64,000 nucleotides of DNA from NCBI RefSeq assembly GCF_042453785.1, contig NC_091665.1:2863501-2927500 (forward strand), given 5' to 3'. The position numbers and the translations under genes were made by a program. The first letter of the stretch is position 1. The number at the start of each line of letters is the position of its first letter. Below, one piece after another: positions 22,883 through 34,687 of the stretch. A model generated the notes under the pieces. It did no database searches. It was not told the DNA's origin and was given only the letters and a program-made list of their open reading frames with translations. The DNA is from Malus domestica. Its lineage: Eukaryota; Streptophyta; Magnoliopsida; Rosales; Rosaceae.

Positions 22883-25800
22883 TTTAGGCAAGGCTTTAGT
22901 GAGAATGTTTGCAATTTGCTCCTTAGTTTTGCAGTACACTAGTTCAATCTCCTTGGCTTGAATTGCTTCTCGGATGAAGTGGAATTTTCTGCTGATGTCT
23001 TTTGGTGAAAGACAGGATTGTTTGCCATAGCAATGGCTGATGTATTATCACACATGATCTGAGTTCTTTCCACTTGTTCCTCTCCAAAGTCTTCAAGCAC
23101 AAATCTCAGGCATTTTGGTTGAGAAGTAGCTTATACAGCACCGACATATTCTGCTTCTGCAATGGACAATGTCACTGTGTTTTGCTTGATTGATGCCCAT
23201 GAAAACACACCAGACCTAGTGTAAATGCATACCCTGAAGTGCTCCTCATATCATATTCACTTCCTGCCCAGTCACTATCATAGTAACCAATTAGGGTAGT
23301 TGCTTTCCCTTTTTCAAAAACGATTCCAAAGTCAATTGTTCCCTGAATGTATCTCAGCACCCTCTTTGATGTCCCCATGTGTTTCTTGGTGGGATTATGC
23401 ATGAATCTTGCCAATAAGCTTGCTGCAAACATCACATCAGGTCTAGTTACTTTCAAGTGAAGAAGACTTCCCATAAGCTGCCTATATTCTCCTTAATTTC
23501 CAGCTTCACTTCCATCAATCTTGCTTAATTTCTCATTCACTGCAAGTGGGGTAGCCACAATTTTGCAATCTTTTAACCCAAACTTCTCAATTAACTTATG
23601 TGCATACTTCTTTTGGTGTATGAAAATACTCTTCTCAGTTTGTAGTACTCTTATTCCAATGAAATGGTGTAACAACCCTAAATCTGTCAACTCGTAATGC
23701 TTCATCATATCACTTTTAAAATTTTGAAACATTTGTGGACTGCTACCAGTGTATACAATATCATCTACATATAAGGAAACAATAATGATGCCTGAATCCT
23801 CCATTGTTTTAACATACAAGGTTACTTCACTTGAGCTTTTCTTGAAACCTACAATGTTGAAATAAGCATCAATCTCATCATACCAAGCCTTGGTGCCTGT
23901 TTCAATCCATCCAGTGCCTTGTTCAGTTTCTACACCTTCGTTTCTTCATTCTCCTTCACAAACCCTTGTGGTTGCTCAACATACACTTCTTCCTTTAATA
24001 CTCCATTGATAAATGCAGACTTCACATCCAATTGATACAAGCTCCATTGCTTTTGTGCAGCAAGAGTAATTAAGGTTCTTATGGTGTCCAACCTTGGCAC
24101 AAGGGCAAATATCTCATTGTAGTCAATTCCAGGGTTTTGTGAATAGACTTTAGTCACCAAACTAGCTTTATTTTTCTGCATAGTACCATCTAGATTGAGT
24201 TTGTTCTTATAAACCCACTTAACACCAATGACTGGCTTGTCAAATGGTCTCTCAACAAGTTGCCATATGTTATTCTTCTCTATCATTTCCAACTCAGCTT
24301 CCATTGTCTTCTTCCATGAATCATATTTGGCTGCATCATCATAACTTTAAGGTTCAATAATACACATATTGCACTGAGCCATGATTTCACTCATACTTCT
24401 CCACTTTTTGGGTTTTGAGACCTGCCAATCCCACTTTCACTTTGAGAGATAATAGGTTGCTCAGAATGAGAACTTTCACCACTTTCACAGTTCTCATTAG
24501 CATTGTGATACTCAGTGACAACTGGAAATCTCACCTTATTACTTGTAATGTAGTTCCAATCCCAGGAAGTATTCTCATCAAATGTAACATCTCTTAAGAG
24601 AATGATCTTCCTTGAAATCGGATCAAACAATCTATAGCCCTTCTCACTGGCACCATAACCCACAAAGATGCACTTATAGCTGTTTTCTTCCAACTTCTGC
24701 CTGATATTTGAAGGAATGCGCACATAACAAAGTGAACTAAAGATCTTTAAGTGAGCTATCCCTAGTTTTCTGCCATTATAACATTTAAATGGAGTTGTTT
24801 TCTCCAAGGTTTTGGAAGGATGCCTATTAAGTAAATAAACTACAATATTCACTGTTTCTGCCCAAAACTCATATGGAAGGTTCTTTTCATGCAACATTGA
24901 TTTTTCCATTTCCACCACAGTTATATTCTTTCTCTCTAACACTCCATTTTATTGGGAAGTGTAGGCCATAATCAACTGTCTTCGAATTCCTAACTCACTG
25001 CAATATTTTTCAAATTCTGCAGAAATGATTTCTCCCCCTCTATCACTTCTGAGACACTTCACCTTATAGCCACATTGTAATTCAGTCATTACCTTGAACC
25101 TCTTAAAACACTCAAATGCATCAGACTTATATCTCAGGAAATACATCCATGTCATGCTAGTGCAGTCATTTGTAAATAACAAGAAGTTCTTGTTTCCAGA
25201 GTGTGATTCAACTTGCATTGGACCATAGATGTCTGTGTGGATTAATTCCAATGGTTTCTTGGCTCTCCAAGTTGACTCAAAAAGGAATGAATCCCTGTGT
25301 TATTTTCCCATCATGCAACCCTCACATACTTTTGTAGACATTTCCAAGTGGGGCAGTCCATGCACCATTTCCTATTCTTCAAGCATTTTGAGACTCCTCT
25401 CATTCAAGTGTCCCAACCTTTTATGCCAAATCTGAAAGTAATGTGTGACACTTGCTCTTAGTGCAAATTGATTTGCAGGCATCATTGTCAAAGGAAACAC
25501 TACTATAAAAGAGGCTATCACTGGTGGTGTAAAAACCGACAAGAAATCCTAATTACTATAGGATTTTTGGTAAAAATCCAATATCAAATCATGCAATGTC
25601 GGATAGAAAAACTGACACCTTTGCTAGTGTCTCGAAAGGGTATTGATATCGATTAGTCCCCGTAATCCGCCACCAAGTAACGTCGGTTAAAAGTGACATC
25701 GAGGCTCACGTCAGTTACAAGCGACATTACGTACTGACAAAGACTAGCAGATGGAACATACTAGTGTCGGTCCTAATCGACACCACCTAACAATTTGAAA

Positions 25801-25958
25801 AATATAATAACTAATATAATGTCACCCATAAGTGACACCACAAACTATTAATAATTAAAAACAAAATCTATCTCAGTTATTAATAATAATTACCAAAAGT
25901 TAAAAATATATATAAACATAATATGTTTAGATGTAAGAAATGTGGATCGGGAAATCAC

Positions 25959-26141
25959 CTCGGTGGTGAGGTAAATGGGAGCGCTGGTATTGGTATATTG
26001 GACGTAGCGTCCCCTTTCGAGGAAACGAGTGATATGGCTGACGGGGAATTGGAGGCCGGCTTTAACTGACTTGGACACCGACTTCTTCCTCTCTCCACCT
26101 TTTCTTCCGTCAGCGCCCTTGGTGGCTTTCGTGGCTTCCAT
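25959..26141 (-). pseudogene. Captured histone H2A 5' exon inside CACTA element
   Basis: The first 61 codons from 26141 read as a plant H2A: a Lys-rich tail with [19 protein letters not shown] sequence, then [20 protein letters not shown] and [11 protein letters not shown]. Compared with canonical H2A (…GAPVYLAAVLEYLAAE…) about seven residues are lost between the two near-identical YLAA units, as slippage across a repeat would do. Several conserved positions are changed (V.RI.RF to VSHITRF; RYAQR to RYVQY). The homology stops at GAG|GTGATT, a plausible exon end with its splice donor. A leader-like sequence precedes the ATG. The rest of the histone fold, including the acidic patch, is absent. 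Confidence 0.88.
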
Positions 26142-26930
26142 TCCCTCTGAGTTTTTGGGGAAATGAAAACAATTCGTTTAGGAGGGAAAACGAATTGTTA
26201 ATCCTTCAAAATTCAAAAAGTAACTTCTGTTTACCTACATTTTCCAATCTAAGCACAAAGATCTCTAAATCACACTAATTTTCTCACTGATTTTGCATCC
26301 AAAACACATCGAAATGAACAAAACCCACATTCATTTTTTCAACCACGATGGGGGTTCTAAGATTATATGTAAGTCGAAACCAACCTAGAAAACGGAAACT
26401 GAAATGAAAGGGAGTAGTATGGAGGCTTACTAAGTCGAGAGCTCGAGAACTAGTTGGGGTACGTAATGAACAGTGGTGGAACCCATTATGCAGAACTAAG
26501 CTTGGCTTGGTGTCCTTAGCAGATCTAGAAGCTCTGCGCGTGGAAACGGAGAAGTGCGTTAGTGGGATAGAGGGAGATGTGCAGTTGAGAGATAAAGGAA
26601 GGGATAAAACCTGGCTGGTTTTGATTTGTAGACTAAAGGGAGATGTTTGCAGTGTTTTGATTGGTAGATTTTCAGAAGAGAAGAAGATGAAGGGATGGGA
26701 AATGGAGAAGTCGAGGAAAAAGAGAAAGAATAGGAAAGAGAGAGAGGGATGAAGGAAGGTTGAGTGGGTGGGTATAGAGAGAGACGTGAGGGAGACGGAA
26801 AATAATGGGGGTGAAGAAGCACCGATTAGAAAAAAAAACAAGAAAAGAAAGGAAGTGAGAGAAATGAGGCATGTGTGTGAGAGAGGGAGAAAGAAACCCA
26901 TGTGAGGGAACTAGCCTAAGAGAAGGAAAG
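26142..26930. other. CT/GA-rich block upstream of captured H2A
   Basis: On the minus strand this is strongly pyrimidine-rich and reads as overlapping long open frames of Ser/Leu/Phe/Pro with no domain. It lies directly upstream of the H2A start, so part of it may be the captured histone leader and promoter. The open frames look compositional rather than coding. Confidence 0.4.
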
Positions 26931-28840
26931 AAAAAATGATGTGATGTGTGTGTAAGAGAGAGAGAGAGAGAAAGTCACGTGAAGTAATGGGAGGAGAAGG
27001 ATAATGTATTAAAAAAGGGAAATGTCTGATAGATGTTGACAAAAGTGGGTTTTAAAACCCAAATAAAACATTCCAATCCCTAATGCAATTATTAGTGTCG
27101 GCTAGAACCGACACCAGGTTTTACAATATTTAAAAATAATTATTAATGTTGGGTAGAAGCGTCACGATTCTTTTTTTTAACCGACACTAACTTTATGTCG
27201 GTTGAAAGCGACATGGTTTTCTTTTTATACGACACCGCCATTTAAAAAGATTAAAAGCTATGTCGATTATAAGCGACATTAACAATCTATGTCAGTTATA
27301 CCCGACACTAATTTCGACACCATGTAAAGAGAGTGTCGGAAATGTTTTATCCGCCAGTATATTATATAAAACCGACACCAACCAGCAACACAATAAGCCA
27401 TTTTTGTAGTAGTGAAAACACCTGTTACTTGTCATCTGCACTTTAACTACGAGATTATCAAGTGACCAGCTATAAAAAATGTTCACTACATTTCCTCCAA
27501 ACACTAAGTAATAGTGATGTTCAATCATCTGTCCAACATTGAGAAGGTTCTCCTCGAGTCCAGGAACAAGCATCACTTCTTGTATGTGTTTTCTTCCCAA
27601 TTTGGTCTTTATTACTAGGGTTCCCTTTTCTAGCAACTTGAACAATTTCTCTAGTCCCCATCTTCACTTTACAAGTCAAATTTCTCTAGATATTGACTAA
27701 TAACCTCTCATCACCTGTCATGTGGTTACTACAACCACTGTCAATATACCAAGAGTTGTTCACTTTTACATCAGTCACTGTTGCAGACATAGAATAAAGA
27801 TCATGTTTCTCCCATTTGCCTTGCATAATTAACCTTCTGCATTGCTTTATTCTCATGGCAATCTTTCACAGCATGACTTGGTTTGCCACAACCTGTGCAC
27901 TTTGGTTTACCCTCATACCAACACTTCACATAGTGAAACCTATCACACCATTTGCAATCTCCCTGAGTGTTATTTTGCTTATGAGTATAATTAGGCTTGT
28001 GATCCCAATTTCTCTGAGCATTGTTTTGTCTATGAACAAAGTTAGGCTTGTGATCCCAACCTTTCCCTCTTGGTTTTCAATTCCTTTGAAATTTCTGATT
28101 TCCAGAGAATCCACCACTTCTAGAACCCTTAGTTGCCACATTAAAACTTGCAAATGCTCTCTCAGTGGAAGTTTCAACATGTAAATCAAGCCTATGCTCA
28201 AACCCCTTGAGTGAAGCAACAACTTCTTGGACCTCAAGAGTTTCGAGATCTTTAGAGTGCTCAATCACAGAACAGATTACATCATATGTTTTTGGAAGAC
28301 TAATTAGTAATTTCTGCACAATTCTCTCCCTATATAGTTTTTTCTCCATAACTTCTCATTTGGTTAATGATATCAAATAATCTAGTGAGATACACAAATA
28401 AAGATTCATTATCCTTCATGTGAGTATATTCAAAATCTCTACGTAACCCTTGCAATTTTACATTTCTTACTTGTTTATCTCCTCGAAATTCACCTTTCAA
28501 GACATCTCAAGCTCCTTTGGACGTTTCTTCATTCACGATTCTGGGGAAGATCTAGTCTGAGATAGCTCCCTGGATTATTCCAAGCGCTCAAGCATCTCTC
28601 AACAAGATCTCACTGTATGACACCTCCTCCGTCGTCTCCGGCAGTCTTCTTATCCTTCGCATCTGGAGGTTTAAACCCATTTTCGACCAACTCCCAGAGA
28701 CCATACGATTTCAGTATAGTCATCATGCGAATCCTCCAAAATTCGTAGTTTACACAGGCTTTTGCTTCCGAACGAGGAAGCAAACCTATTTTTTGTGCAT
28801 GCGTGATGCGTATACTAATTGTGCGTTCAGGTAATATCCC

Positions 28841-29171
28841 TGATGAAATTGAGGTTCCACCATAAAACCAATTGGCAATATGGGGAGTAGCCCAATACCA
28901 TATAAGCACATAGCAAACCTTGTCCCTCACCAATGTGAGACAACTCCCAACATGCCCCCGCACGTGTGGCGGATTTTCAAGCCTACACGTGGACAACAAC
29001 TGGGTGACGTGGAGCGCGTGTGGCCATTTGGCTTCACACGAGGACAACCCACTCTGATACCATGATGAAATTGAGGTTCCACCATAAAACCAATTGGCAA
29101 TATGAAGAGTAGCGCAAGACCATATAAGCACATAACAAACCTTGTCCCTTAATGTGGGACAACTCTCAACA
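28841..29171 (-). mobile_element. Complete TRIM retroelement (331 bp)
   Basis: Two direct LTRs of about 110 bp (28841-28952 and 29063-29171) begin TGTTG and end CATCA on the minus strand. The primer site TGGTATCAGAGTGGG lies just inside the 5' LTR and a purine-rich GCGGGGGCA just before the 3' LTR. The element is bounded by perfect 5-bp duplications, ATCCC at 28836-28840 and 29172-29176. It has no coding capacity; mobility would need enzymes in trans, probably copia-type given the tRNA-Met primer site. It sits a few bases upstream of the copia gag relic. Confidence 0.92.
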
Positions 29172-29176
29172 ATCCC

Positions 29177-30182
29177 CAAGGTAAAAAATATCTTTTAAGC
29201 CTAGGCGTTTCTTGTACTGCAGTTTGGATTTAAAGTTCATCTTGTAGTTGTAGTCTCAAACCTATATCAGTTTTAACAAATAAAAAAAAACCGCTTCTCT
29301 ATAACATGTCGTACTAACTAATCTTACAAAGGAAATGAATATATCTGAATTCTCCGCCTATCTGATATCGTTTCAACAAGATGGTATTACTAAACTCTTT
29401 TAACTAATACATTGTAATTCAATCCCTATACTTATAAGCTAACCAACACATCTGACACGCTACAATTTTTCCTTTTTGCACACACAAACAGACGTAACCT
29501 CTTCCATATAGGGATCCATTTGGAATTGTAGCATTTTGGAGGAACGCGCATTCATTTGAGCTCCATATCTCTACTAGTAAGTATGTCGATAGCATGCTTT
29601 TGGTACGACTCTCTAGTGCCAAACTTATTATTCCTTCAAAAGAAATCCACAATTGCTTTGCAGTTGAAGGCAGCGTTCGAATCCGATAGTGATAAAAACT
29701 ATAGCCAAACGCAATATTACCCACAACGCCTAACTAATATACAAATTCGTAAATACTAATAAAAAGAGCAGTAGACAGATACCAACAAAAACAAAGGGAC
29801 TAACCATGCTTTCTTCAAACGTAATAACCTACTGTTCATACCAACTTTGAAAGTATACGCTGTCCTCAAAACTTGCTACAGATTAGAATGTTGAGCTCTT
29901 CCAAGTTCCATAAACTTTCATTAATTACAAGCTTTATTAAAAATAATTGAAGACTTTATTTATAAAGCAAACATGGCATACAGGTAAAAAGTGAATTGAA
30001 GAACATCCAGTCGAAAGTAGGTAGTAAGCAAGGAGAAACGAAGCACAACCCAAATTTGAGGATATAGAAAAACAGAAAAAGTCACAATCATATGTTCATC
30101 GACATGAAGAACATAGTCAGACGTGAAAATAGCAAGAAAACCATTCCCATAAACAAAACGAAGGATCATGAGGATTGAGTGA
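29177..30182. other. Interval without recognised gene
   Basis: An AT-rich stretch with a minus-strand open frame of 101 codons at 29419-29724. I could not match it to any family. It may contain the 3' flank of the DUF2828 pseudogene. Confidence 0.4.
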
Positions 30183-30410
30183 TCAGTCCACCACAGCCAT
30201 ATTTGAGTGTCGTTTTCCACAGATGGTGGCTTCCACGACATGCTCGGGGCCAACTTCCCCCGCATTATCCAGGAACAACTTGGTTAAAGCATCCGTGTAG
30301 CCAGTGAGGAAGGTCACCCCTAGTAGTCTGGAAGGAGGGTCGAGATGGCTGAGCCACCTAAACACATAGTGGTCGAGATGGCACCGCATTCCAGTAACCT
30401 TTGTCCTCAA

Positions 30411-31864
30411 ACTTGCTCCTTATTTCCCATATAAGAACATATTTATGCGACTTTGTAATCTTATTTCTTTGCATTTACTTAGTTAATTTCCATTTATATT
30501 GGTAATTTATGTTATTTTCGTATTATTGTAGGTCCAGTTAGTAAAGATGACAATAAATAGCTAAATAGAGCAATTTGGAGCAGTTTTTGACTTGGATTGG
30601 ATAACATGCGTGGATAACATATGAGCTGAACGTTTTTGGTGTTTAAATGGTACTAGACATGTGCTAAAATCTGAAGAAATTAAAGTTGAGGCTTGGAAGG
30701 CAAGGAATTATACAAGAAAGAGGAATCCTAATTGGAGAGGAACATTATCTTATCCTATCCTATCCTATCCTATCTTATCCAACATTATCTTATCATATCT
30801 CCAACTGCAATGAGGATTTCTAATCACATTCTAATACTTTCTACCTAATTTTTAGAGTCCTAAAATAACTCAAAACGCCAAAACCCTTTCCTCCTTGGAT
30901 TCAGCCATTTTCCCCTATATATATGAAATTCTTGCAGAGATTTAAGGGTGCCATGCCTACCATTCATCCATTGAAGCTGCTAGAATTTTCAGAGTTCCTT
31001 CTATCTTTGTTTTAAGTTTCAATGTTTATTTTAAATTGTTTTTCAGTTATGATGAACATGTGTAACTAAGTTTCTATTTTGCTAGAGGTGAATTCGAAGC
31101 CATGATCATATGTTTTATATAAATTGATTACATCCAGTTATTGTTACATAAAACATGAATGCGATTTACTTATTTGCTTTATAGAGAACTTATTCTTGTA
31201 TGTTTATTAAGGGTGCATACTTAGTTTGCATGCAGGGATTTGATGTTAGAATATAAGGGAATTTCACTATGAACTTATATTTGTAAGTAGTAAAAGTCAC
31301 TAGTCATGATTGAGTTAAGTAAATTCTTGGCAGGAGTATCCTGCTTTTCATAGTTACGAATGTTTTGTCAATGCTTATGATTTTCACATAACTTAATGAT
31401 CTTTGAGATGTATCTCTATCATACTTTTCATAGTTAGGGAACTTGAGAAGAATAATTTGGTTACGTAGTTGAGTCCAATTCAGTGAACTTAGGAAAATCT
31501 GAGAGTTAATTAGTGTTGTTCACAATTAATTTGGGGCATTGTCATTCATGGTTTATAGGAAGAATAACTGGAAATCGATTTGTATGCATATGTTTCATGT
31601 GTGGAGAAGAATCCTTTAGCTATCCTTTCATCCATATTTCATTCACAACTTAATTTACTTGATGCCCTTTACTTTTGTTTTAATTAAATTCGTCCAAAAA
31701 CTCCCCCCTGATTGTTTTAATGTTAGTTTAATTTAGTTTTCAGTTTTATAAGTTTAATTTGTTTTGATTAGCATCCCTTGTAATCGCCAGAATAGAACGA
31801 TCCATACTTACTCGTACTATGATTTCATAATATATAGGGTTTAATTTATGTGTTAGTTTCTACA
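30411..31864. mobile_element. LTR-like non-coding insertion in the DUF2828 pseudogene
   Basis: About 1.45 kb without coding potential separates the vWA and C-terminal parts of the pseudogene. On the minus strand it starts TGTAGAAACTAACAC. It contains TCCTATCCTATCC pentanucleotide repeats (about 30751-30785). It reads like a solo LTR or non-coding gypsy segment, but I found no primer site, matching second copy or target duplication. The class is an inference. Confidence 0.4.
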
Positions 31865-32377
31865 AAATCAAGAGACTAGAGGAATGGGAAGTGAAAACTA
31901 GCACCTTCTTGATCATATGTTCCGGCTTTAAATTGGCATTCACAGCCTCTTGGATGATCAAATCAAACACCGCCATCAAGCAACAACTTTTGCCGTGGCA
32001 ATCCATGCCCCTCAGAAAGGTGCACTGGGAATTGAGATCATCGCCACCTTGTATCATACGCAGCTAACCAGGATATCAATCTAAAGTGACAACCTTTCCT
32101 TTCCAGGGCTGTTCACTCAATTGAGAGAAGAGTAGCACAAAAGCCATCGACACATGCTGGTATTATGGATACGTGCGATCCAGCTTGTAACATACAACCA
32201 AGCAATTCTTGCACTTACCTTTGTTGAAGAAGTCCTCCACCATTGCCTTTCAGTGATGTTGAGCCACGTCCCCGAGATCGGGATCATCCACATAGCCAAT
32301 CACCTCATGCGAAAGAAGCAGCAGTGTATTAGGTTCATCACTGTGGTCAATCTTAATCTCAAAGCAGTGGGCTTTCA

Positions 32378-33120
32378 GAGTATTTATCAAATATAACCAA
32401 AAGTATTTATCAAATATAGCCAAAAAGAACCTTTAACGTAAAAAATGTTACTTTTTATAAAATCTTTCAAATATATCCAAAATTCCACCTAAATAGATAC
32501 AAATACCCTCAAATTTAACAATTAAATAAATTAAAAGCTTTTTAGCCTAAATGATTCATGACATTGATATAACTCCTTAATCTGGTCCTTAATAATTAGT
32601 AGTATTCTTGAATTTATCTATCGTGAATCATTTTAGTCTTTCCTTGAATTTGTCCATCGTGATCATTTTAGTTTTTTTGTGAAAAATCTGTCAATTGCTC
32701 TATTAGTGTGATGATGTGGCGCCATGTGAGTCTCACAAATACAATCATACAACGACAAATGGATTAACTTTAAAAACTATTTTTATATTTAAAACTAAAA
32801 AAGATATTAGTAAGAAAAAAGGCGTTGAAGGCATGATTGAAATTTTGCTGCTCCCACTTACGGTAACCGCGACAGCGCTTAATGTCGGTGATGAGGGGGT
32901 CGAAGGGGATATGGTTGTGGTGGTGGAGTGTAGAAGCAAAGGTGAAGTTGGACCGGAGCTTGAGGCGACAGTGGCTAAAAAGCCTTTAATTTATTTAATT
33001 GTTACATTTGAGGGTCTTTGTGTCTATTTAGGTGAAATTTTGGATATATTTGAAATTGTTTATAAAAAGTGACATTTTTGAAACTAAGAGTTAATTTTTT
33101 GCTATATTTAATAAATACTC
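32378..33120. mobile_element. Mutator-type MITE with long terminal inverted repeats
   Basis: 743 bp starting GAGTATTTATCAAATATA and ending in its near reverse complement. The terminal inverted repeats extend about 150 bp or more, sharing AAATATATCCAAAATT and ACAATTAAATAAATTAAA. Flanks are GGGCTTTCA at 32369-32377 and CAGCTTTCA at 33121-33129, a 9-bp duplication with two changes, as expected for Mutator-like insertions. The first 23 bp of the left end are repeated in tandem. The interior open frames (for example 32716-33072) have no recognisable domain. It interrupts the DUF2828 pseudogene. Confidence 0.82.
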
Positions 33121-33280
33121 CAGCTTTCACGTCCTCCAGATGCTGCTTAATATCACGCTTCCTGCCTCAAAATATCATTCCATGACATCTCATCTTCCTC
33201 ACCGGCAGCAAAACCTCATTCTTCAGTTGGCTTCTTTGCACGACCTCCTCATTTTCTTACTGGAAAAGCTTCCTCGCAAT

Positions 33281-33420
33281 GCTTTCACACAGTTGCGTAG
33301 CGGCCCTGTAGCCGGTGTATGGGAGATATCCTGCAGCCATGCTAAACACGATAGCATCATCACTATCACCATCACCATCACCATCACCATTAGTCTGATT
33401 CTTCTTCTTCTTCTTCAAAT
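33281..33420. repeat. CATCAC and TTC tandem repeats
   Basis: (ATCACC)n at about 33361-33390 followed by (TTC)n. On the minus strand they extend the coding frame of the pseudogene as Gly/Asp and Lys runs, an in-frame expansion that probably predates or accompanied its decay. Confidence 0.7.
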
Positions 33421-33625
33421 TTTCAATATCAGACTTGAGGCGGTTTATTAAAAAATCTGAAACCCTATCATGTAAAAATTGAAAATTTGAGTCGCTTTGG
33501 TACATCTTAGCAGCCTTGTTGGCAATGGCAATGGTGTCTCTGATTCGATGATGGACATTATCAGAATCTGAGTGTTGGTGCTGATTCCTTGTAGAAGAAT
33601 AAGGCGGTAGATAATTTCGGTAATA

Positions 33626-34018
33626 TTATGATACCACATCGACTACACTTATGGGGGTGTAGGGGTTCTTAAGTCCTTGGGGTCCTTCCACCTATTGGAC
33701 TAGTCTTTTGGGTTGGGTTCTTCCTTTGGGCTTGAGTACCTAACATTAGTATCAAAGCCTTGGTTCCTGACGCTATGGATGGGGCGACCTGGAAAGGGCT
33801 ACCTTAACGGGACGACCAAAGGGTGTGTTGCCATTAAGAGTGAAAGCCACCAGAGTAAGGGCCGTCGTGGGTGTCGGCTTCCGAATGGTGGTGTAATGTT
33901 ATGATCCCACATTGACTACACTTATAGGGGTGTAGGGGTTTTTAAGTCCTTGGGGTCCTCCCGCCTATTGGACTAGTCTTTTGGGTTGGGCTCTTCCCTT
34001 GGGCTTGAGTACCTAACA
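33626..34018 (+). mobile_element. TRIM retroelement, about 393 bp
   Basis: Two direct repeats (33626-33745 and 33897-34018) share ACACTTATRGGGGTGTAGGG, AAGTCCTTGGGGTCC and GGGCTTGAGTACCTAACA. They flank an internal region of about 150 bp with no coding domain. TTAGTATCAAAGC at 33746-33758, just after the first repeat, is a decayed tRNA-Met primer site. The second repeat begins TGTTA and ends TAACA. TAAT flanks both sides (cggTAATa before, TAATgtg after), consistent with a small target duplication slightly eroded on the left. It separates coding fragments of the DUF2828 pseudogene. Confidence 0.83.
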
Positions 34019-34687
34019 TAATGTGGGTAACACAGTAGTCGCCCACAAAGGGCTCGATGTTGGAGGCTAGGGTTTTGGGGTGGTTGTAGTGGAACCAAAG
34101 CAAGACCGTGTAGAACACTTCATAATCGTCGATGTTATCTCCGAGATAAAGGATGAGCTTGAGGGTTGTGAATGGATTGTGAGGCCAAGGCAGTGACAGA
34201 ATTTGCTGCATTAGATATTTGTGAGTGGAGGCGGAGGCTCTCTATGTGTAAAGAGATGTCTGCCAGTAAGAAGATTGCACCTCTACATCCATAAAATGCA
34301 ATAGATCAATACAGGCGTTAGTGTTAACACTCTCCAACCACTCTGATTCCGATACATGCTCCTCCTCGTCCCCCTCCCTCTCATCAATAATAATCTCATT
34401 TGAAGAGAAATTTGAGCGTAATTTCAGTTGTTATGGTTGTGGATGATTAGGAAGAGCAAATGTCACTGTTAATGTCATGGATCTTGTAACAATACTAGTA
34501 ATATAAGGATGAAGAGCCGCTCTTCTTGTTGGCAATCGAGAAATACCGTTATCATCAATGTTGTTCTTGTTTGCTTCCACCATGAAGAGGGAGAGAATTT
34601 TACCTATTTCCACTGCAGCAGCTTTTATCATGACGTCATACTGCGACTGCGACAGACTAAGGACGAGGTGAAAAAGCGGCTGCTTAT

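Larger units (their letters stand above)
25498..27414. mobile_element. Non-autonomous CACTA (En/Spm-type) transposon, complete
   Basis: 1917 bp beginning CACTACTATAAAA and ending TTTTTGTAGTAGTG, with matching inverted ends (CACTACTAYAAAA). It is flanked by AAA at 25495-25497 and AAA at 27415-27417, the 3-bp duplication expected of CACTA elements. Both subterminal regions are full of short repeats such as TGTCGGTT and GCGACAT in both orientations, the usual transposase-binding arrays. No transposase is encoded, so it depends on an autonomous relative. It lies inside the copia relic: the copia reading frame is continuous across the insertion site if the element and one AAA are ignored. It carries an H2A fragment (separate entry). 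Confidence 0.93.
22883..28840 (-). pseudogene. Decayed Ty1-copia polyprotein, truncated at both ends
   Basis: Read leftwards: gag start (YEFWRIRMMTILKSYGLW, near 28760), gag body with a CX2CX4HX4C knuckle (CTGCGKPSHAVKDC, about 27858-27899), protease site DSGCSNHMTG (near 27745), then, after the CACTA insertion, the GAG-pre region (HKRLGHLNERSL), integrase (24391-25251), RT (LYVDDIVYTG, 23493-24304) and RNase H (DSDWAG; IAEAEYVGA; 22885-23474). Several frameshifts and stops separate these blocks. It ends abruptly within the ALTKALPK-like C-terminus beside the palindrome. Neither LTR was found. It is a relic with no coding capacity. Confidence 0.88.
30183..34640 (-). pseudogene. DUF2828 (vWA-like) protein pseudogene, cut by three insertions
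   Basis: Fragments in family order on the minus strand: N-terminal part (34019-34640: NACIDLLHF, LSLPWPHNPFTTLKLI, NHPKTLASNI), central part (33130-33625: NFQFLHDRVSDFL, ATQLCESIARKLF), vWA part (31865-32368: LLSHEVIGYV, KGKCKNCLVV, AVFDLIIQEAVNANLKPEHMI) and C-terminus (30183-30410: LLGVTFLTGYTDALTKLFLD, then a stop after MAVVD). Plant DUF2828 proteins are usually intronless and of uncharacterised function. Here the D-x-S-x-S metal site expected after NCLVVC is replaced (YKLDRTYP). There are stops and frame changes, and an acidic GDGDGDGDSDD tract. The gaps are filled by three mobile elements, listed separately. It is non-functional. Confidence 0.85.

Noticed and set aside
26284..26901. 205-codon minus-strand ORF in the CACTA element
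   Set aside because: Pyrimidine-rich composition keeps several frames open; no protein family recognised.
32716..33072. 118-codon ORF inside the Mutator MITE
   Set aside because: The frame runs into the terminal inverted repeat and has no transposase or other domain.
33257..33505. Stand-alone small gene with Gly/Asp tract
   Set aside because: Clearly a fragment of the DUF2828 pseudogene with an in-frame repeat expansion.
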